A stretch of 64,000 nt of DNA from Zygaena filipendulae (GCA_907165275.2 OU015659.1:3638501-3702500); one strand, 5' to 3'. Positions 48,855-59,921 are shown, counted from the stretch's first letter. The notes: a model not told the origin generated them from the sequence alone. Numbers and translations are program-made.

Positions 48855-49103
48855 CTAGCTGTCCCCCGCGATTTCATCCGCGGTAATTTCGGAGTTCCCG
48901 CGGTAATACCGGGAAAAAAGTGCTGTAGTTTACGGTGATAAGCAGTTCCCCGCATTAATTCCGAAGTTCCCGCGGGAATTCCGATATTAAAACTATCCTA
49001 TCTTTTAAAGTTAGACCATATTACGAGTATAAATGGTTACAAAGTTTTCTAGTCCATCGCGGACAAACAACGTGACGCGTGATTTATATATATTAAGAGA
49101 TAA
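48855..49103 (-). mobile_element. Helitron-like element with duplicated 3' end, third of the set
   Basis: CTAG at 48855, hairpin GCGATTTCATCCGCGG, inner AGCAGTTCCCCGCATTAATT, 5' side CGCGGACAAACAACGTGACG, the compound form also seen at 3577. Confidence 0.7.
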
Positions 49104-49104
49104 G

Positions 49105-50655
49105 ATGGTATAGATTAAGGATATCCTGGATATTACAACAGAGACAAATTTATAAACAAAAAAGAACTTTATTCTAAGACAAGTCAGAGGCGATCAGAAA
49201 CCATAAAATAGGTAGGTTCTCGTAGGTACTTAGGTAGGTACCTAAAATTAGTTCATTACAAGTTTGTTACTTTACAATCGCCATACCACTGCGATTCCCG
49301 AGGGAAAATTTATGCTTTTTACGATTGTTGTAGGTAATCCGTTTATGAGATTTATCCTGTATAGGCTTCCTTTGAGACTAGCCACTATCGGCACTATCTA
49401 ACTAAAGGCGGATGCGAGGCATAGTGTCTGTCTATCCAATTATTATAATCTAAATATATTTAAAGGGAGTAACTTCTAGAGCGTTTTTTCTAAAAGCTCT
49501 TAGGAGAAAAGAAAAAAGAAACAGAAGAAAGGATTGACTGACGATCAGAGGACTGTCCAAACTACTGGTTTTATATGCTCGTATACCAGACTCCCTTTTA
49601 AATTAATTAAGCAAGCAAAAGTTCAAGATACGGCTGTGCGTCTGAGTCAGTCAGGTTTCCCTTTTATGTATTTATATACATTCTGGCTATGCCCTGCGGT
49701 TTCACCCACGGTAATTTCGGAGTTCCCGCGGGAGTTCCGGGATAAAAAGTACGCTATGTCCTTCTCTGTACCCCTGACAACGTGCATGCCAAATTCATCA
49801 AAATCCGCTCAGCCGTTTTTGCGTGATTGAGTAACAAACATCCAAACATCCACACTTTCACATTTATAATATTATTTATATACATAGATTCAAACCTGCA
49901 CCGCGCACTAGTCGTCATAACATTCTTCTTTTTAACTCATTTTCATTTTCTTCACTTTTTACATAATGATGTTTATTTTTATTCACTCAATCTTAAGATT
50001 TTGATTTAGTTTAAATATTTACTATTTGTGATTCCAATTTCCAGACCTGCGTGTATTATTTGATTGAATATAGGTATAAAAATAGTTATAAAATTTCAGG
50101 AAAAGTTTATTTTTAACAAAACCTCGGAGATCACAGGAACTTCCTTCACCAATACAAATTGGACAACTAACTACCATATAGGTACGTGAAAACACAGGGA
50201 ACCGCTATAGTACTTAAGTATTAAATAACTGAGCAACTAATATCGGATCATAACTAATAAATTAATAAATTGGCACTAAAATTTCGATCAACACTTACCG
50301 AGATACTTACTCACTACAATTACCTACAGCTCAAAATTACCAGATAATCAATCTCTGGCAAGTACCTAATATCTCTGACGCCGACGGAACTGTGATTATA
50401 ATATGTATTATCTGTGGTGGTAAATTAGATCGGCTTTTAAATTTTTACGAATTAAATTGTAAATATCTAGTTATATTTAAGTATTTACAAAGGCATATCC
50501 GCTTTTTTCTTCGTATAATATATATAGAATATAGGGCAACGTGCCATAATAGATAGCATAGGAATTGATGCAGCATCAGGACGCTGGATGGATCAAATTT
50601 CATTCGCAGATTATAGGTACCATCATCACCTAAAGTACCAATGATCTTACTTTTT
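49105..50655. other. No gene seen outside the listed Helitron-like copy
   Basis: AT-rich; the frames at 49534 and 49827 run through a Helitron-like copy and are not genes. Confidence 0.5.
49683..49876 (-). mobile_element. Helitron-like element, near full length
   Basis: End mutated to CTGG, then GCGGTTTCACCCACGG, the TGACAACGTGCATGCCAAAT interior and ACATTTATAATATTA 5' side. Confidence 0.72.
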
Positions 50656-50659
50656 AACC

Positions 50660-51030
50660 AACTTCAAGAAAGAAGGAGGTTCTATGTTCAACTGTATATG
50701 TACGTATGCAGTCTAACGCAACTAGGAACAAATTAAATTTTGTTCGTGTTTAGCACTCATTTTTTTTTTAATTTCTTTTTTCCATGGCATCAAAGATGGC
50801 CTCACATGCTATTTCAGTCTTTTGTCTCTGAATCTTTCTTACAATCTGTCATCTGTTTGTCATGGCGACGCATGTTGTTATTTGGGAAAATAATTGTGTG
50901 ATTTTTAAAAATTTTGTGTGATTTACGCTTTGAAAAGTGCAGTGTGACTATTAAAAACTATTTTCTTGTGATTGGGTAGTGAAATAGCACCGATTAGACG
51001 GTGTAGTACGTATGTAATTTGTAGAAAAAG
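50660..51030 (+). promoter_or_regulatory. Possible 5' region of the THAP gene
   Basis: Two TGTCA motifs and a CATGGCGACGCATG segment at about 50845-50875 lie some 200 bp before the first THAP exon, similar in character to the flank of the nucleotidase gene. The left edge (50662-50700) is a fragment of a dispersed lepidopteran repeat containing GGAGGTTCTATGTTC. The promoter role is inferred. Confidence 0.25.
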
Positions 51031-51034
51031 ATAG

Positions 51035-51093
51035 AGTCGACAAAATTTAAATAAAAGGAAATTTATCACGAAATTTCCTATAGATGAAGACCG
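51035..51093 (+). pseudogene. THAP zinc-finger domain, N-terminal exon (probably broken)
   Basis: The last 19 codons before donor GTAAGT (51094-51099) read as the middle of a THAP-type DNA-binding finger: KFITKFPIDED plus a split Arg codon, corresponding to the HKFPKDE-R step of the family. The preceding in-frame codons include CSTYVICRKR, which could be the first two zinc cysteines, but a TAG at 51032-51034 separates them from the exon and no in-frame ATG is seen. Either a short upstream intron removes the stop or the gene is dead. THAP domains occur in transcription regulators and P-element-like transposases; the window does not decide which. Confidence 0.5.
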
Positions 51094-51457
51094 GTAAGTA
51101 CAGCTTCAGTAAAGTAATAAAGTATTTTGTTCTCTTCAGCTATCAGCAAGACTAAAATAATACACTATCTTTTTGAAATGAGAAAAAATATTTGCATGTT
51201 TGTAAACCATAGTGATGTAAATCTTCACTATCGATAAAGTGAGTCGATAAACTTTAATGAATGATGCTGTTATAGTGAATATTTTGGAATATTTTTGTAT
51301 AGCTGCTGCTGCGTATACTTTTTTCATTACTTACTGCAGTTTTCATTAAGTATTATGATCGTATTGTAATAAACCTCGTCTTATGTATAAAGAACTATAT
51401 TATACTCTATCTTGTTTCTAAGTGTACTTGCATGATTGATAGATATTTTAATTTCAG

Positions 51458-51548
51458 ATGTCGACAATGGGTAAAAAATATTGGAAATGATGACTTAGCT
51501 TACATTCCAATCGAAAAACTTCACGATATAAAATATGTCTGTGGAGAT
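51458..51548 (+). pseudogene. THAP zinc-finger domain, second exon
   Basis: The acceptor TTTTAATTTCAG precedes a 91-base exon whose first base completes the Arg codon left by the exon ending at 51093. The peptide reads CRQWVKNIG, then LHDIKYVCGD, and ends at a good donor GTAAGG. This matches the THAP order of conserved Trp (here in RQW) and the third zinc Cys (VCGD), which should be followed by a His-Phe pair on the next exon. I could not find that exon before 52800. The continuous frame to 51635 is intron read-through. In-phase splicing at both junctions is strong evidence for gene origin; whether it is alive is uncertain. Confidence 0.55.
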
Positions 51549-51649
51549 GTAAGGAACGAATGTCGGATACTTCTACCGATAGATATTTCTACCGATAATT
51601 TAAACAAGGCTCAACAAGGAGGCACTGCGAAGTAAATCATTTACTTTCC

Positions 51650-52828
51650 CAAATAGGTTATTTAATTTTGACATAAAATGTAAATGTAATTTTTAAAGAG
51701 AAAATAAATATCTATCTATCTAATAACATCATCATCATGACAAACTAAAATATTGGAATAATAATAAATAAATAAAAATAATAATTTATTGTTTCAATTT
51801 TACGACAAATGTTTTCCCCCGTTGTAGATTTAATTCACCTGGTATGAAGCCCACGATGCTCTAATGATAATTTATCGATATCGATTTAATCAGGAACTAC
51901 ATGTGGCCATCCCTATTGTTCTCGTTAATGTTGGTACCCATGAGTTATGAAGTATTTTGACATAAATTTTCGCCGTGTTGGTATTGCTGGGTCTGCTAAA
52001 TGGATTCCAAAACCAAGTAAGGAAGTCCCGTCTCTTAAAACGTAGTGATTACCTTCTCTCTGTACGTATGTTTTTTAACAATCACTTCAACATCACGTTC
52101 AACAGTATCACAGATAATATAATACTATAGACAGTATTATAAGCGTCCAAATAAGGCTTGATTCCTTGTCACCTTCCAAAATCTTATATCCGATAGAACA
52201 ATACCTAATATCAATGCTAATACCTCAAATACTGCGACACGTATTTGTCCGACCTCTTAGTTTTTTAGGAATACCTACTTAATGTGTTTGTGTGTATGTT
52301 TTAAATCAATTTCATTCACAACGCCAAAGTAGCCTAACTTACTTTTTAAACCTTCCCTGAACTTCCACAAATATTTCAAGATCAAAATTGGCCAAACCGG
52401 TCCAACCTGCATTCTCGAGTTTTAGCGAAACAAACGAACAGCAATTCATTTTTTTATATACCTATCTATAAATTTTATGTACCTATCTACGAACTCGTTT
52501 GTGCAGGACTGTGAACCGAGTACTCAGGTACTATCGTTCGACGACGTTTTATCGGAACATGATTTCGTTAATCGGATTCCACTAAGGAACCGGAAATTGC
52601 AACAATGTTGCTGAAAATCACAACTGGGAGTAAGTAACCTGCAAAGTCAGCAATGCGTGAGGAACATTGCTGCAAAGAAAAGTCGAAAATAAAGTATTTA
52701 GGTAGCATTTGGACATCACCGTAATATTAGGTGCTGCTACATTTTATTTTTATTTTATTTATACATAAGAACGACCAACAAAGCGTACACCGTAACATTG
52801 GTAGTGATACAATATAGGATATTATAAT
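51650..52828. other. No gene seen; third THAP exon not found
   Basis: AT-rich, with a possible repeat tail (AAAATAAATATCTATCTATC) near 51702. I looked here for the expected His-Phe exon of the THAP finger without success. Confidence 0.4.
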
Positions 52829-52836
52829 GATGAACA

Positions 52837-52871
52837 CTCAGACGAAATAAAAACTCTTTATTTCGTCTGAG
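52837..52871. mobile_element. 35-bp micro-MITE (hAT-like ends)
   Basis: The unit is two perfect 15-bp inverted repeats (CTCAGACGAAATAAA) around a 5-base centre. GATGAACA flanks it exactly on both sides (52829-52836, 52872-52879). Its first 19 bases match the end of the MITE at 40228 in 18 positions. It therefore looks like the same family reduced to its two ends. Confidence 0.8.
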
Positions 52872-52879
52872 GATGAACA

Positions 52880-54278
52880 TTCGTTTCTGTAACTTACAAA
52901 TGCGTGCACGATAGACAAACTTACTGAAACTTACTAAGTTTCATACTAAGAGTGAAAATCAATGTAACTTGTTGGTATAAAGATTCAAAATTCAGATAAG
53001 TGTGTAACCATTAATTATGTGGGGTGTTTGGGGGGGATGGGGGAGCTGAACCTCACCAAATCTTACGTGGGGAAGAGAGGAGCCTCGGCAGAAAACACGT
53101 AATATTTTTCCGCAAGAGACAGTCTCAAATTGGCGAGAAAATGGATTAAATTTACTAAAAAATGTTTCTCCATTAAAATGTGTAAGTATACTCTTTTAAA
53201 ATAATATATCCAATATATAAATAAATTAATATACCTAATCTGGTAAAGTATGCATTTTGAAAAATCTTAAGTGAGTTTACGGTTTAAGTAGGTACCCCGG
53301 GGGGGGGGGGGGGGGGGTATGAAAATGCACCCACTGCCCTCCCGATAGAGTCGCGCTTTGCGGCTTGTGTAGGTATAATCTTAGCTGTGTTTCCATACCA
53401 AAGTGTTACTTGAATGCGATAATATTTTAGTTGTGAGCTCGTAATAAGGTTGTGTGCATGCGTGACGAATGCTTCATTTGGCAGGCATGCATTACGTAGC
53501 TCCCGGTTTAATTGTCATACCTATATTTTGTTCGACACCTAGAGCCTATGGCGTTTCCTAGTGACTACACAATATACATACATGCTCAATATTCTAAGGC
53601 GCCTTGTACGAATATTATATAGTACGCTTATTAGAAAAACTAATAACGTGTCATGTTATATTATGATCTTTAAATATAAAATACTGCTTAACTGGTCAAT
53701 AAATCAGAATTAAGTTGTGTTTGTCAAAATTGCCTATATATAAAGCCTAAAGAGTTAATATATATCCTATATCCGCAATCTATAACATTTTGACAGCTTG
53801 TTATCAAATGAGTATTTCAAGTAAAGAGGTCAATACACGTTCATAAATCTTAGGGATATTACTATCTGCACCTACGGCGGGGTAAATAAAAAAATCTATA
53901 AGTATAGAAAAAGTTTAACAAACAGACAAAATATAATAGATGCAAATTAACAATCAAGAAAAAAAAACATTATTTTGTGTATAAATAGGTAATTAGACTT
54001 TCCGTCTGTTTGAAAAACGAAGGTAATTTATACCTACTGTTACTTTATTTACTTAAGAGTTGCTTGCTTCTTTTTATTCGATTTGCAGTTGCTAATGTTA
54101 TAAGATAATAACGATATGTAGGTACCTATGAGCAATGTTTGTGCCCAGCCTAATGGCTTACACACGATCCGTCATCATGGTCCATGGCTTAAAAATGTAG
54201 GTGGGTTTATTTATATGCAAAACAATCAAGCTGCAGAAGAAAGTATTAACACTAATTACACTTTGAATAAAAAATAAG
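52880..54278. other. No gene seen
   Basis: A GC-richer block at 53020-53110 (CTGAACCTCACCAAATCTTA) resembles a dispersed repeat; the rest is AT-rich. Confidence 0.4.
53299..53317. repeat. Homopolymer G run (19)
   Basis: An uninterrupted G tract after GGTACCCC; true length may differ because such runs sequence poorly. Confidence 0.95.
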
Positions 54279-54280
54279 TA

Positions 54281-55436
54281 GGGGAAGGGGGGGCATGACG
54301 GGGTCGTGAGGTAAGACGGGGTACTGCACATATACAAGAAACCAGACGTTTGTGGATAGAAAGCAATAAGACAATGGGAAGCCTCATTCGACCAACGGTC
54401 AGCGCGAGAGAAATTGTGAGTGGGAGTGCAGGCGTTTTTTGTTTACAAACGAAAAACTGTTTTAACGTTTTGACGATCCAATTTTGCGTAAGGTCAAACG
54501 TCATTATTTTAAGGTAATTATGATCACCACATTTATGTGTTTTTGATCTTTGTTTGCTGGTATTGTTTATTTTGATATGGTATGTTGTTTGTATGAATCC
54601 GTTCAACATTTTATTAGTGAATTTTATTTTTTATTCAAATTTACCTTTTGAGGCAAGATGGGGTATTTGGTGTGGGGCATGATAGGGCATTGGGGCAAAA
54701 TGGGGTTGTGGGTCTGGGTTCATTTAAATTTCTAAATAAATAATATTGGTTAATTTTCTTTTAGGTTAAATCATGGTACGTACTTACAAGAAAAAAAACA
54801 AAAAAGGAGAGTGGTCGACAGATGCTATTAAAATAGCTATAGTTAAAGTTTTAAGCAAAGAGATGGGATACAAAAAATTACTTCTGCATTTAAAGTGGCT
54901 CAGACTACTTTAGAGCAATATGTTAAGAAACTGAAGGAAGGTGGTAAAGTTACTAATAGTAACTTTTTTTTTACCTTTTAATCTCGAAAAAAACTACATT
55001 TACACCTAAAGAAGAAGATGAAATAGAAGAATATCTGAAATGTATGGAAAACCATATTTTTGGACTAATAACTAATGAACTGGAACGTCTAGCATATAAA
55101 TTGGCAGTTAAAAATGGAAAGACAAAAGGTGTGGACAATGAAGATCTGGAGGAAATACACATTTGTTTGTTTTGTGAGAATGATTAGCCTTCCCCAACTT
55201 GCCTCAATTTCACTACCCCATCATACCCCATAGTATGGGGCAAGATGGTTTTTCATAATGTTCTTATTAATGATTAATTATTAAAAAATGTGATAAGTTG
55301 ATATTTCAAAGACTGTACCAAATCATAGTTAGATTAATGAAATAACGTGCGATAAATTAATAAGAGTAATAAACACAGTGATTATGCTGTATTTTTGTTA
55401 TTTCCCTTAGCTACCCCATCATACCCCCCCTTCCCC
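54281..55436 (+). mobile_element. Pogo-like DNA transposon, decayed
   Basis: The ends are inverted repeats: GGGGAAGGGGGGGCATGACG at 54281 and its match ending at 55436. TA flanks both ends (54279-54280, 55437-55438). Subterminal G-rich repeats (GGGGCAAGATGGGG type) occur at about 54650-54715 and 55200-55250. The inside carries the start of a pogo/CENP-B-type transposase. The 1156-bp copy lacks the DDE catalytic domain. Confidence 0.8.
54773..55187 (+). pseudogene. Pogo/CENP-B-type transposase N-terminus, frameshifted
   Basis: The ATG opens MVRTYKKKNKKGEWSTDAIK, then KEMGYKK, matching the pipsqueak-type helix-turn-helix that starts pogo-like transposases. A frameshift near 54871-54880 moves to a second frame with FKVAQTTLEQYVKKLKE (end of the DNA-binding domain). 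A TAA at 54979 interrupts it. FTPKEEDEIEEYLKCME and GLITNELERLAYKLAVKNG follow, the usual CENP-B-type second domain, to a stop at 55185-55187. The DDE domain is absent. A splice-acceptor-like TTTTCTTTTAG precedes the ATG. Confidence 0.75.
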
Positions 55437-55493
55437 TACAAAGTTTCGTTTACATTAACCCAATCACTACTTATGTATCTTCATAGTAGGTAG

Positions 55494-55687
55494 GTATAAA
55501 ACAAAGTTGCTTACTGCTGCCTTTATGTCCCTATGTATGCTTAGATCTTTAAAACTACGCGACGGATTTTGATGCGTTTTTTTTAGTAGACAGAGAGACT
55601 CAAGAGGAAGGTTTATACGTATAGTTTATCCTGGGATTCCCAAGGGATCTCTGAATTTACCGCAGGTGAAACCTCGGAGGACAGCAG
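55494..55687 (+). mobile_element. Helitron-like element (TATGTATGCTTAGATC type)
   Basis: CCCTATGTATGCTTAGATCT and AGAGGAAGGTTTATACGTAT; the end is decayed (GTGAAACCTCGGAGGACAGC). Confidence 0.6.
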
Positions 55688-55689
55688 AG

Positions 55690-56290
55690 TACGAACCTAT
55701 TTTTTATCACTTTCTTCAACAATTCATGATTCATTTGAACGCTACTGACATATTTTAATTTGAATCGAAGGATTCAAACTTGTTCAACGATTTCCGTTGT
55801 TTCGACGCGAGGTGCGCGCCTAAAAAAAGATCAAGTCCGAAGCCAAATAAACGTCCGTCCCTTTTCAATTAACTTCTACTTATGGACATTTTAGAGTATA
55901 CTTATGCGTCTCTTTCAGATAAACCAAACATTACTTTAAAACAAGGGCTCGTGTGTTAAGTTGACGCAATATGTTAGCTAGTTCACGTTAGATTTGGTGT
56001 TAGATAAAAGTGAGAGAGCATAACCGCTAACCGCTGATCGTATATTCGGTAGAGTAGGTACATATTTTATATCATTGGGCGTTTTCTATTCTAGTTTTAC
56101 TATAATAGTATTAATAATTGCCTAATATGCTACTATATTATGTTGGATGTTGGTAGATGGAGTACAAATTAACTTGAGTACGTCGATTTATTGATCTTAT
56201 TTTTATTGAAAAAAACTTGTTCAGCCGCGACGATCCAAATACAATATTAGGTATAAATGGTGATATTATATTATTTTGGTCTATTTGAAT
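55690..56290. other. No gene seen
   Basis: Intergenic AT-rich DNA with a short CGCTAACCGCTGATCGTA fragment near 56023 that recalls the CAACGCACAGCC Helitron type. Confidence 0.4.
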
Positions 56291-56294
56291 CTGA

Positions 56295-56444
56295 ATCTTG
56301 TTTATTTGTTACGCTTTCCCGATCACCATTAATTTTTGCATACACGTTGTCAGGGATACAGAAAAGGACATAGGGTACTTTTTATTCCGGCATTTCCGCG
56401 GAAATTCCGAAATAAACGCGGTTGAAATCGCGGGGAACAGCTTG
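56295..56444 (+). mobile_element. Helitron-like element, 5'-shortened
   Basis: CATACACGTTGTCAGGGATA interior, hairpin CGCGGTTGAAATCGCGG, end CTTG at 56441-56444. Confidence 0.65.
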
Positions 56445-56744
56445 TAAAACTATAAACGTGACTGTACCGGTAACAAAATGCTTCGAATGACGTAAGTCTG
56501 ACGGAAACGTGCAATCGGTTTCCGCACAGTGTAAGTACACCGTCACATCGTCGAATAGTTTTTCTTCAACCGCACGTAAAAGTTACGTATATGGACTCTT
56601 TTTTTAGATTAAAAAATAATTAATTATATACAAAACATCAAATTGATTCAAAACAACACTTGAAACGAGCAAACTCTAGATACCTCTACGCATGGATTAG
56701 ATTAATTAATTATAATTAATTATACTTAGGTTATTAGGTAGATA

Positions 56745-56933
56745 CTAGCTGTTCTCCGCACGATCACCCGCGTTAAATTCGGAGTTCCATCGGGAATTCC
56801 AGCATGACAAGTAAGTATGTATATATGCGACGTGTGTGAAAAATTAAATGATGATCGGTTGAGGAGTTCAAGCGTGAAAGCGTAACAAAGAAATAAATAC
56901 ACAAACAAACATTCGCATTTATAATATTAAGGA
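56745..56933 (-). mobile_element. Full-length Helitron-like element
   Basis: CTAG at 56745 after A56744, reversed TCC at 56933-56931 before T56934. It lies 34 bp beyond the stop codon of the two-pass membrane protein gene, so it may sit in that gene's 3' UTR. Confidence 0.75.
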
Positions 56934-56967
56934 TTTAGAACCAAGGTATATCAAAGGGAAAAAATTA

Positions 56968-57163
56968 TTAATGTAAAAATATAGTAAATTTAAGCTTAGT
57001 GACTGTCACGAGAGCGTAAGCGAAGTAATAACACAGAGCGATGGTGGTGATGCTGCTGATGAGCCGGCAGAACCAGATGCAGCTGATGTCGCAGCACACG
57101 GGCCGCTGCTTTTGTGCCACTGTCGGACTCGGCTGTTTCGGGTTGGGAGCTTCTCTCGGAACT
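56968..57163 (-). CDS. Small two-pass membrane protein of unknown function, exon 2 (C-terminal)
   Basis: A pyrimidine-rich tract and CCATAG acceptor precede this exon on the minus strand. The first base completes an Arg codon with the two bases left by exon 1, and 64 further codons run to TAA at 56970-56968. The region is GC-rich with mostly G or C at third positions, unlike its AT-rich surroundings, which supports coding. It encodes a proline-rich linker (about residues 50-70), a cysteine cluster CCDISCIWFC (72-81) and a second hydrophobic segment (about 84-105). An alternative acceptor two bases on would shift to a His-rich frame without a membrane segment and is less likely. Function is unknown. 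Confidence 0.72.
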
Positions 57164-58705
57164 CTATGGAAGTGAGAAATGAAGTTTCTGAGTAGTCAAA
57201 AAGATTGGTTTATTGACACTGACAGTATACAGTTGGTGTAGCTAGTTACTAGTGTTCCTGACTGTTGACGCCAATGGGGATGTTAACTACTTTCATACAT
57301 ACATACATCAAAATTCTAATTAATCCATCAGTTAGAAAATAAAAAAACAATAGACACGTAGTTTTTTCTTTTTCAAATAAATTAAAATATACAGAGATAA
57401 AGCGCATTAAAGTTTAGGGTGAGGGTCGTGACGTCACTAACCGCTAAAACCGCCATACAAACTGTCCGGATAGTGACGTCACGCGAAATTTCAACTCAAT
57501 GTATCGCCGTTATTTTTTGATTACTTAAAAAAAGAAAAAAATACGTGTTCATTATTTTTTAATAATCTACAAGACGGACTAAAAAAAAATTGTCAACGGT
57601 TCGGTCCCGCATCTGTGTGAACATTAATCAACAGGTGATATGATGAACACTCATCCGATCAAATACAAATTATTATTGTATTTACCGTGCAGAGTGCTAG
57701 TGTTTATATGTACATTTAGGCCTATATATGTATATGTAGCCATATAATAAATATGTATTTACAAAACAAAAAATATTTAACTATTCTGGTACCTATAGGT
57801 ATCAGTTCTTTGGTAGTACAAGTTCCCCATAGTACAAGTTCTGCTTAGTTTGAAACTAAGCGGCGCCGTGTGATAATGTCCAAGCAACTAGGTATTACCT
57901 ATCTATTGTTTTCATTATTAATTTTACTGACGCACTACCCGCGGACCCACTGGCTAGATAGATCTACTGGTGGGTCCACGGGAAATATTTTTTACCCGTA
58001 GACATTGCCGTAGCCAGTCGACGCAAAAGCGCCCGCGACCCGTGGGTCCTACTAGCATAGACTTTCTTCAACGTCCATTCTTATTGACTATAGAACACCA
58101 TTCATAGATACAAGGTGTTACAGAAACACGCATTAAGTTGACAAATTTTTGTTCTTTCTTGATGTCTTTCCTTACAAGGTACACATCTACAACCTTTACT
58201 TACACTGTTATGCTACTAAGAGGGACTTCCATGGTGATTAAAAGGTACCTATATAGTTGTAGATAAACCACGTTAACTCTGTAGAAACCAAGTACCATCC
58301 GCCATGTATCTGCAATATAGCATTAGCCGATTATAGAATGTCTTCGATTAGCTGTTTTAAGATTTATACCTAATTAGATATTACTCTAAAGTGTAAGATT
58401 AAGTACCTAACATATACCTATAGGTACCTTTAAAGGTTAGTTAGTAAAAGGTAGGTATGTAATTTTTACACCGACAGATTATGTAGGTATTTGGTGCAAA
58501 GACACATTTTTTAATTTTTAATGAAATACTAAGGGATTTTAAAAAAAAAACTATAATAAATTTTGAATTAACTCGGTGAACGGAACTATTTATTCATTGT
58601 GCGTGATCCGACGCTTACCTAATACCTACATTAGTCGTTTTATTAAGTTATTTAAAAACGTTTCAATCTAATCATGATTTAAATCAAAATAAACTAAGTA
58701 TTTAC
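57164..58705 (-). other. Intron of the two-pass membrane protein gene
   Basis: This 1542-bp intron is bounded by GTAAAT at the donor and ATAG at the acceptor. It holds a CRE-bearing MITE at 57276-57600 and a short block at about 57830-57900 (around AGTTTGAAACTAAGCGGCG) that resembles a dispersed lepidopteran repeat. No further exon is evident. Confidence 0.6.
57276..57600 (+). mobile_element. CRE-bearing MITE, copy D (intronic)
   Basis: Core sequence as in the other copies, with TGACGTCA at 57429 and 57474. The left end GGGGATGTTAACTA resembles copy A. It lies in the intron of the two-pass membrane protein gene. Confidence 0.75.
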
Positions 58706-58851
58706 CGTTTCCTCATGTCATATCGAGGATTGTACGAAGTGTAGTTAATATCGGCCAAGTATAAAAAGAAGCAGAAGAAAGCTATCATTATTGCGACAAA
58801 CGCGAAAAACTCCATATACCACAGGACGTTAGTAAATATTCCGTACAACAT
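58706..58851 (-). CDS. Small two-pass membrane protein of unknown function, exon 1
   Basis: The ATG is at 58851-58849 on the minus strand. It opens 48 codons plus two bases, and an in-frame TAA a few codons upstream fixes the start. The peptide begins MLYGIFTNVLWYMEFF and carries a strongly hydrophobic stretch at about residues 10-33, then a polar part containing YTSYNPRYDMRK. The exon closes with AAACG and donor GTAAAT (58705-58700) in phase 2. Joined to the exon at 57163-56968 it gives a 113-residue protein. I do not recognise the family; nothing enzyme-like is visible. The hydrophobic profile suggests a small integral membrane protein. Confidence 0.72.
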
Positions 58852-59310
58852 TTCACTTTTGATTTTTTCTTCGTTCGTTACTTTAGAATAAGCCTTAGAA
58901 TGTCATGGCGTCTAGTGCGCTTCATTTTTGCTTCTTCTTCTTTAACGAAATTATAATCAAAGATAATAATATATTCACTACTGAGATTCACTACGTAGAA
59001 TATTTTAATGACGTTTAATATGTTTTTAATTATTTTTGATAATTAGGTACCTATCTATGACGTTTGTTAGACGTAGATCAGTCAGGTAGTGGTTAGGTAT
59101 AATCTGGTATAATATACCTATCTACTCTTTGTGATTATCTTTGACCTGTCCCAACCTGTCCAATCAATCATTATGCAAAGAGAATAATATAGGAAATCGC
59201 TGCGTTTTACAATGTCATCAAAAAAAGGACGCTGTTGCATGGTGTTCATCAGAGAGAACTAGGAAAAATAACTAACTAACTAACTCCCAGATTACGGGAG
59301 AGGGGACATG
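58852..59310. other. 5' flank of the two-pass membrane protein gene
   Basis: On the minus strand this is the upstream region of the ATG at 58851, AT-rich without a recognisable core promoter motif. Confidence 0.35.
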
Positions 59311-59440
59311 ATTCCCGCTCCGAAGCATTCCTGGTGCAGAGGCTGTCACTGGCAATTCAGCGCGGCAACGCGGCCAGTGTTTATTATGGGCACCTTTGCT
59401 CCAGGAATGAAACGGGGCGGCTTATTTGACTAAAGGTCAG
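59311..59440 (+). pseudogene. LINE 3'-coding fragment
   Basis: The frame reads ERGHDSRSEAFLVQRLSLAI followed by QRGNAASV, a phrase common at the C-terminus of insect LINE proteins, then decays. Only about 40 codons remain. Confidence 0.45.
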
Positions 59441-59591
59441 ATTAAGACCTTGATAGTATAAATTATGAATAGTTGACACATTTTGTAATATGATTATATA
59501 TCTACACGTTTATAATACTTGGTGTTTATAATGACTGACTGACGGATCACGGATCAACGCACAGCCTAAACCGCTGATCGTAAAGACTTGA

Positions 59592-59921
59592 AAAAACACA
59601 AAACTAAAAAAAAGCTAAAAATAACAAAATATCGAATTAATCCAAATGACAAAAACACGCGTAATATTATTATTGGTTTGTGCTACCACTGATCGGTTTG
59701 AATTCGGTGACAAGCCCGCTGGTGTCTGCCCACTTGGGTTGTGCTCACGAAGAGCTGGTGGCGGGAGTCGACTTAGCCCATCTACCCTCCATATTTGGCT
59801 TGTCACCGACTTCATACCGATCAGTGGTAACACAAACCAATAATAATATTACGCGTGTTTTTGTCATTTGGATTAATTCGATATTTTGTTATTTTTAGCT
59901 TTTTTTTAGTTTTGTGTTTTT
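59592..59921. repeat. 106-bp inverted repeat (palindrome)
   Basis: Arms at 59592-59697 and 59816-59921 are identical in reverse except for one base. Weaker pairing continues inward (CGGTGACAAGCC on both sides). The centre is about 80 bp and more GC-rich. The three open frames across it mirror one another and are not genes. Confidence 0.9.

Noticed and set aside
54256..54609. 117-codon frame on the minus strand
   Set aside because: Antisense to the left end of the pogo-like element, with no domain.
59615..59898. Three overlapping frames on both strands
   Set aside because: They are mirror images produced by the 106-bp palindrome.
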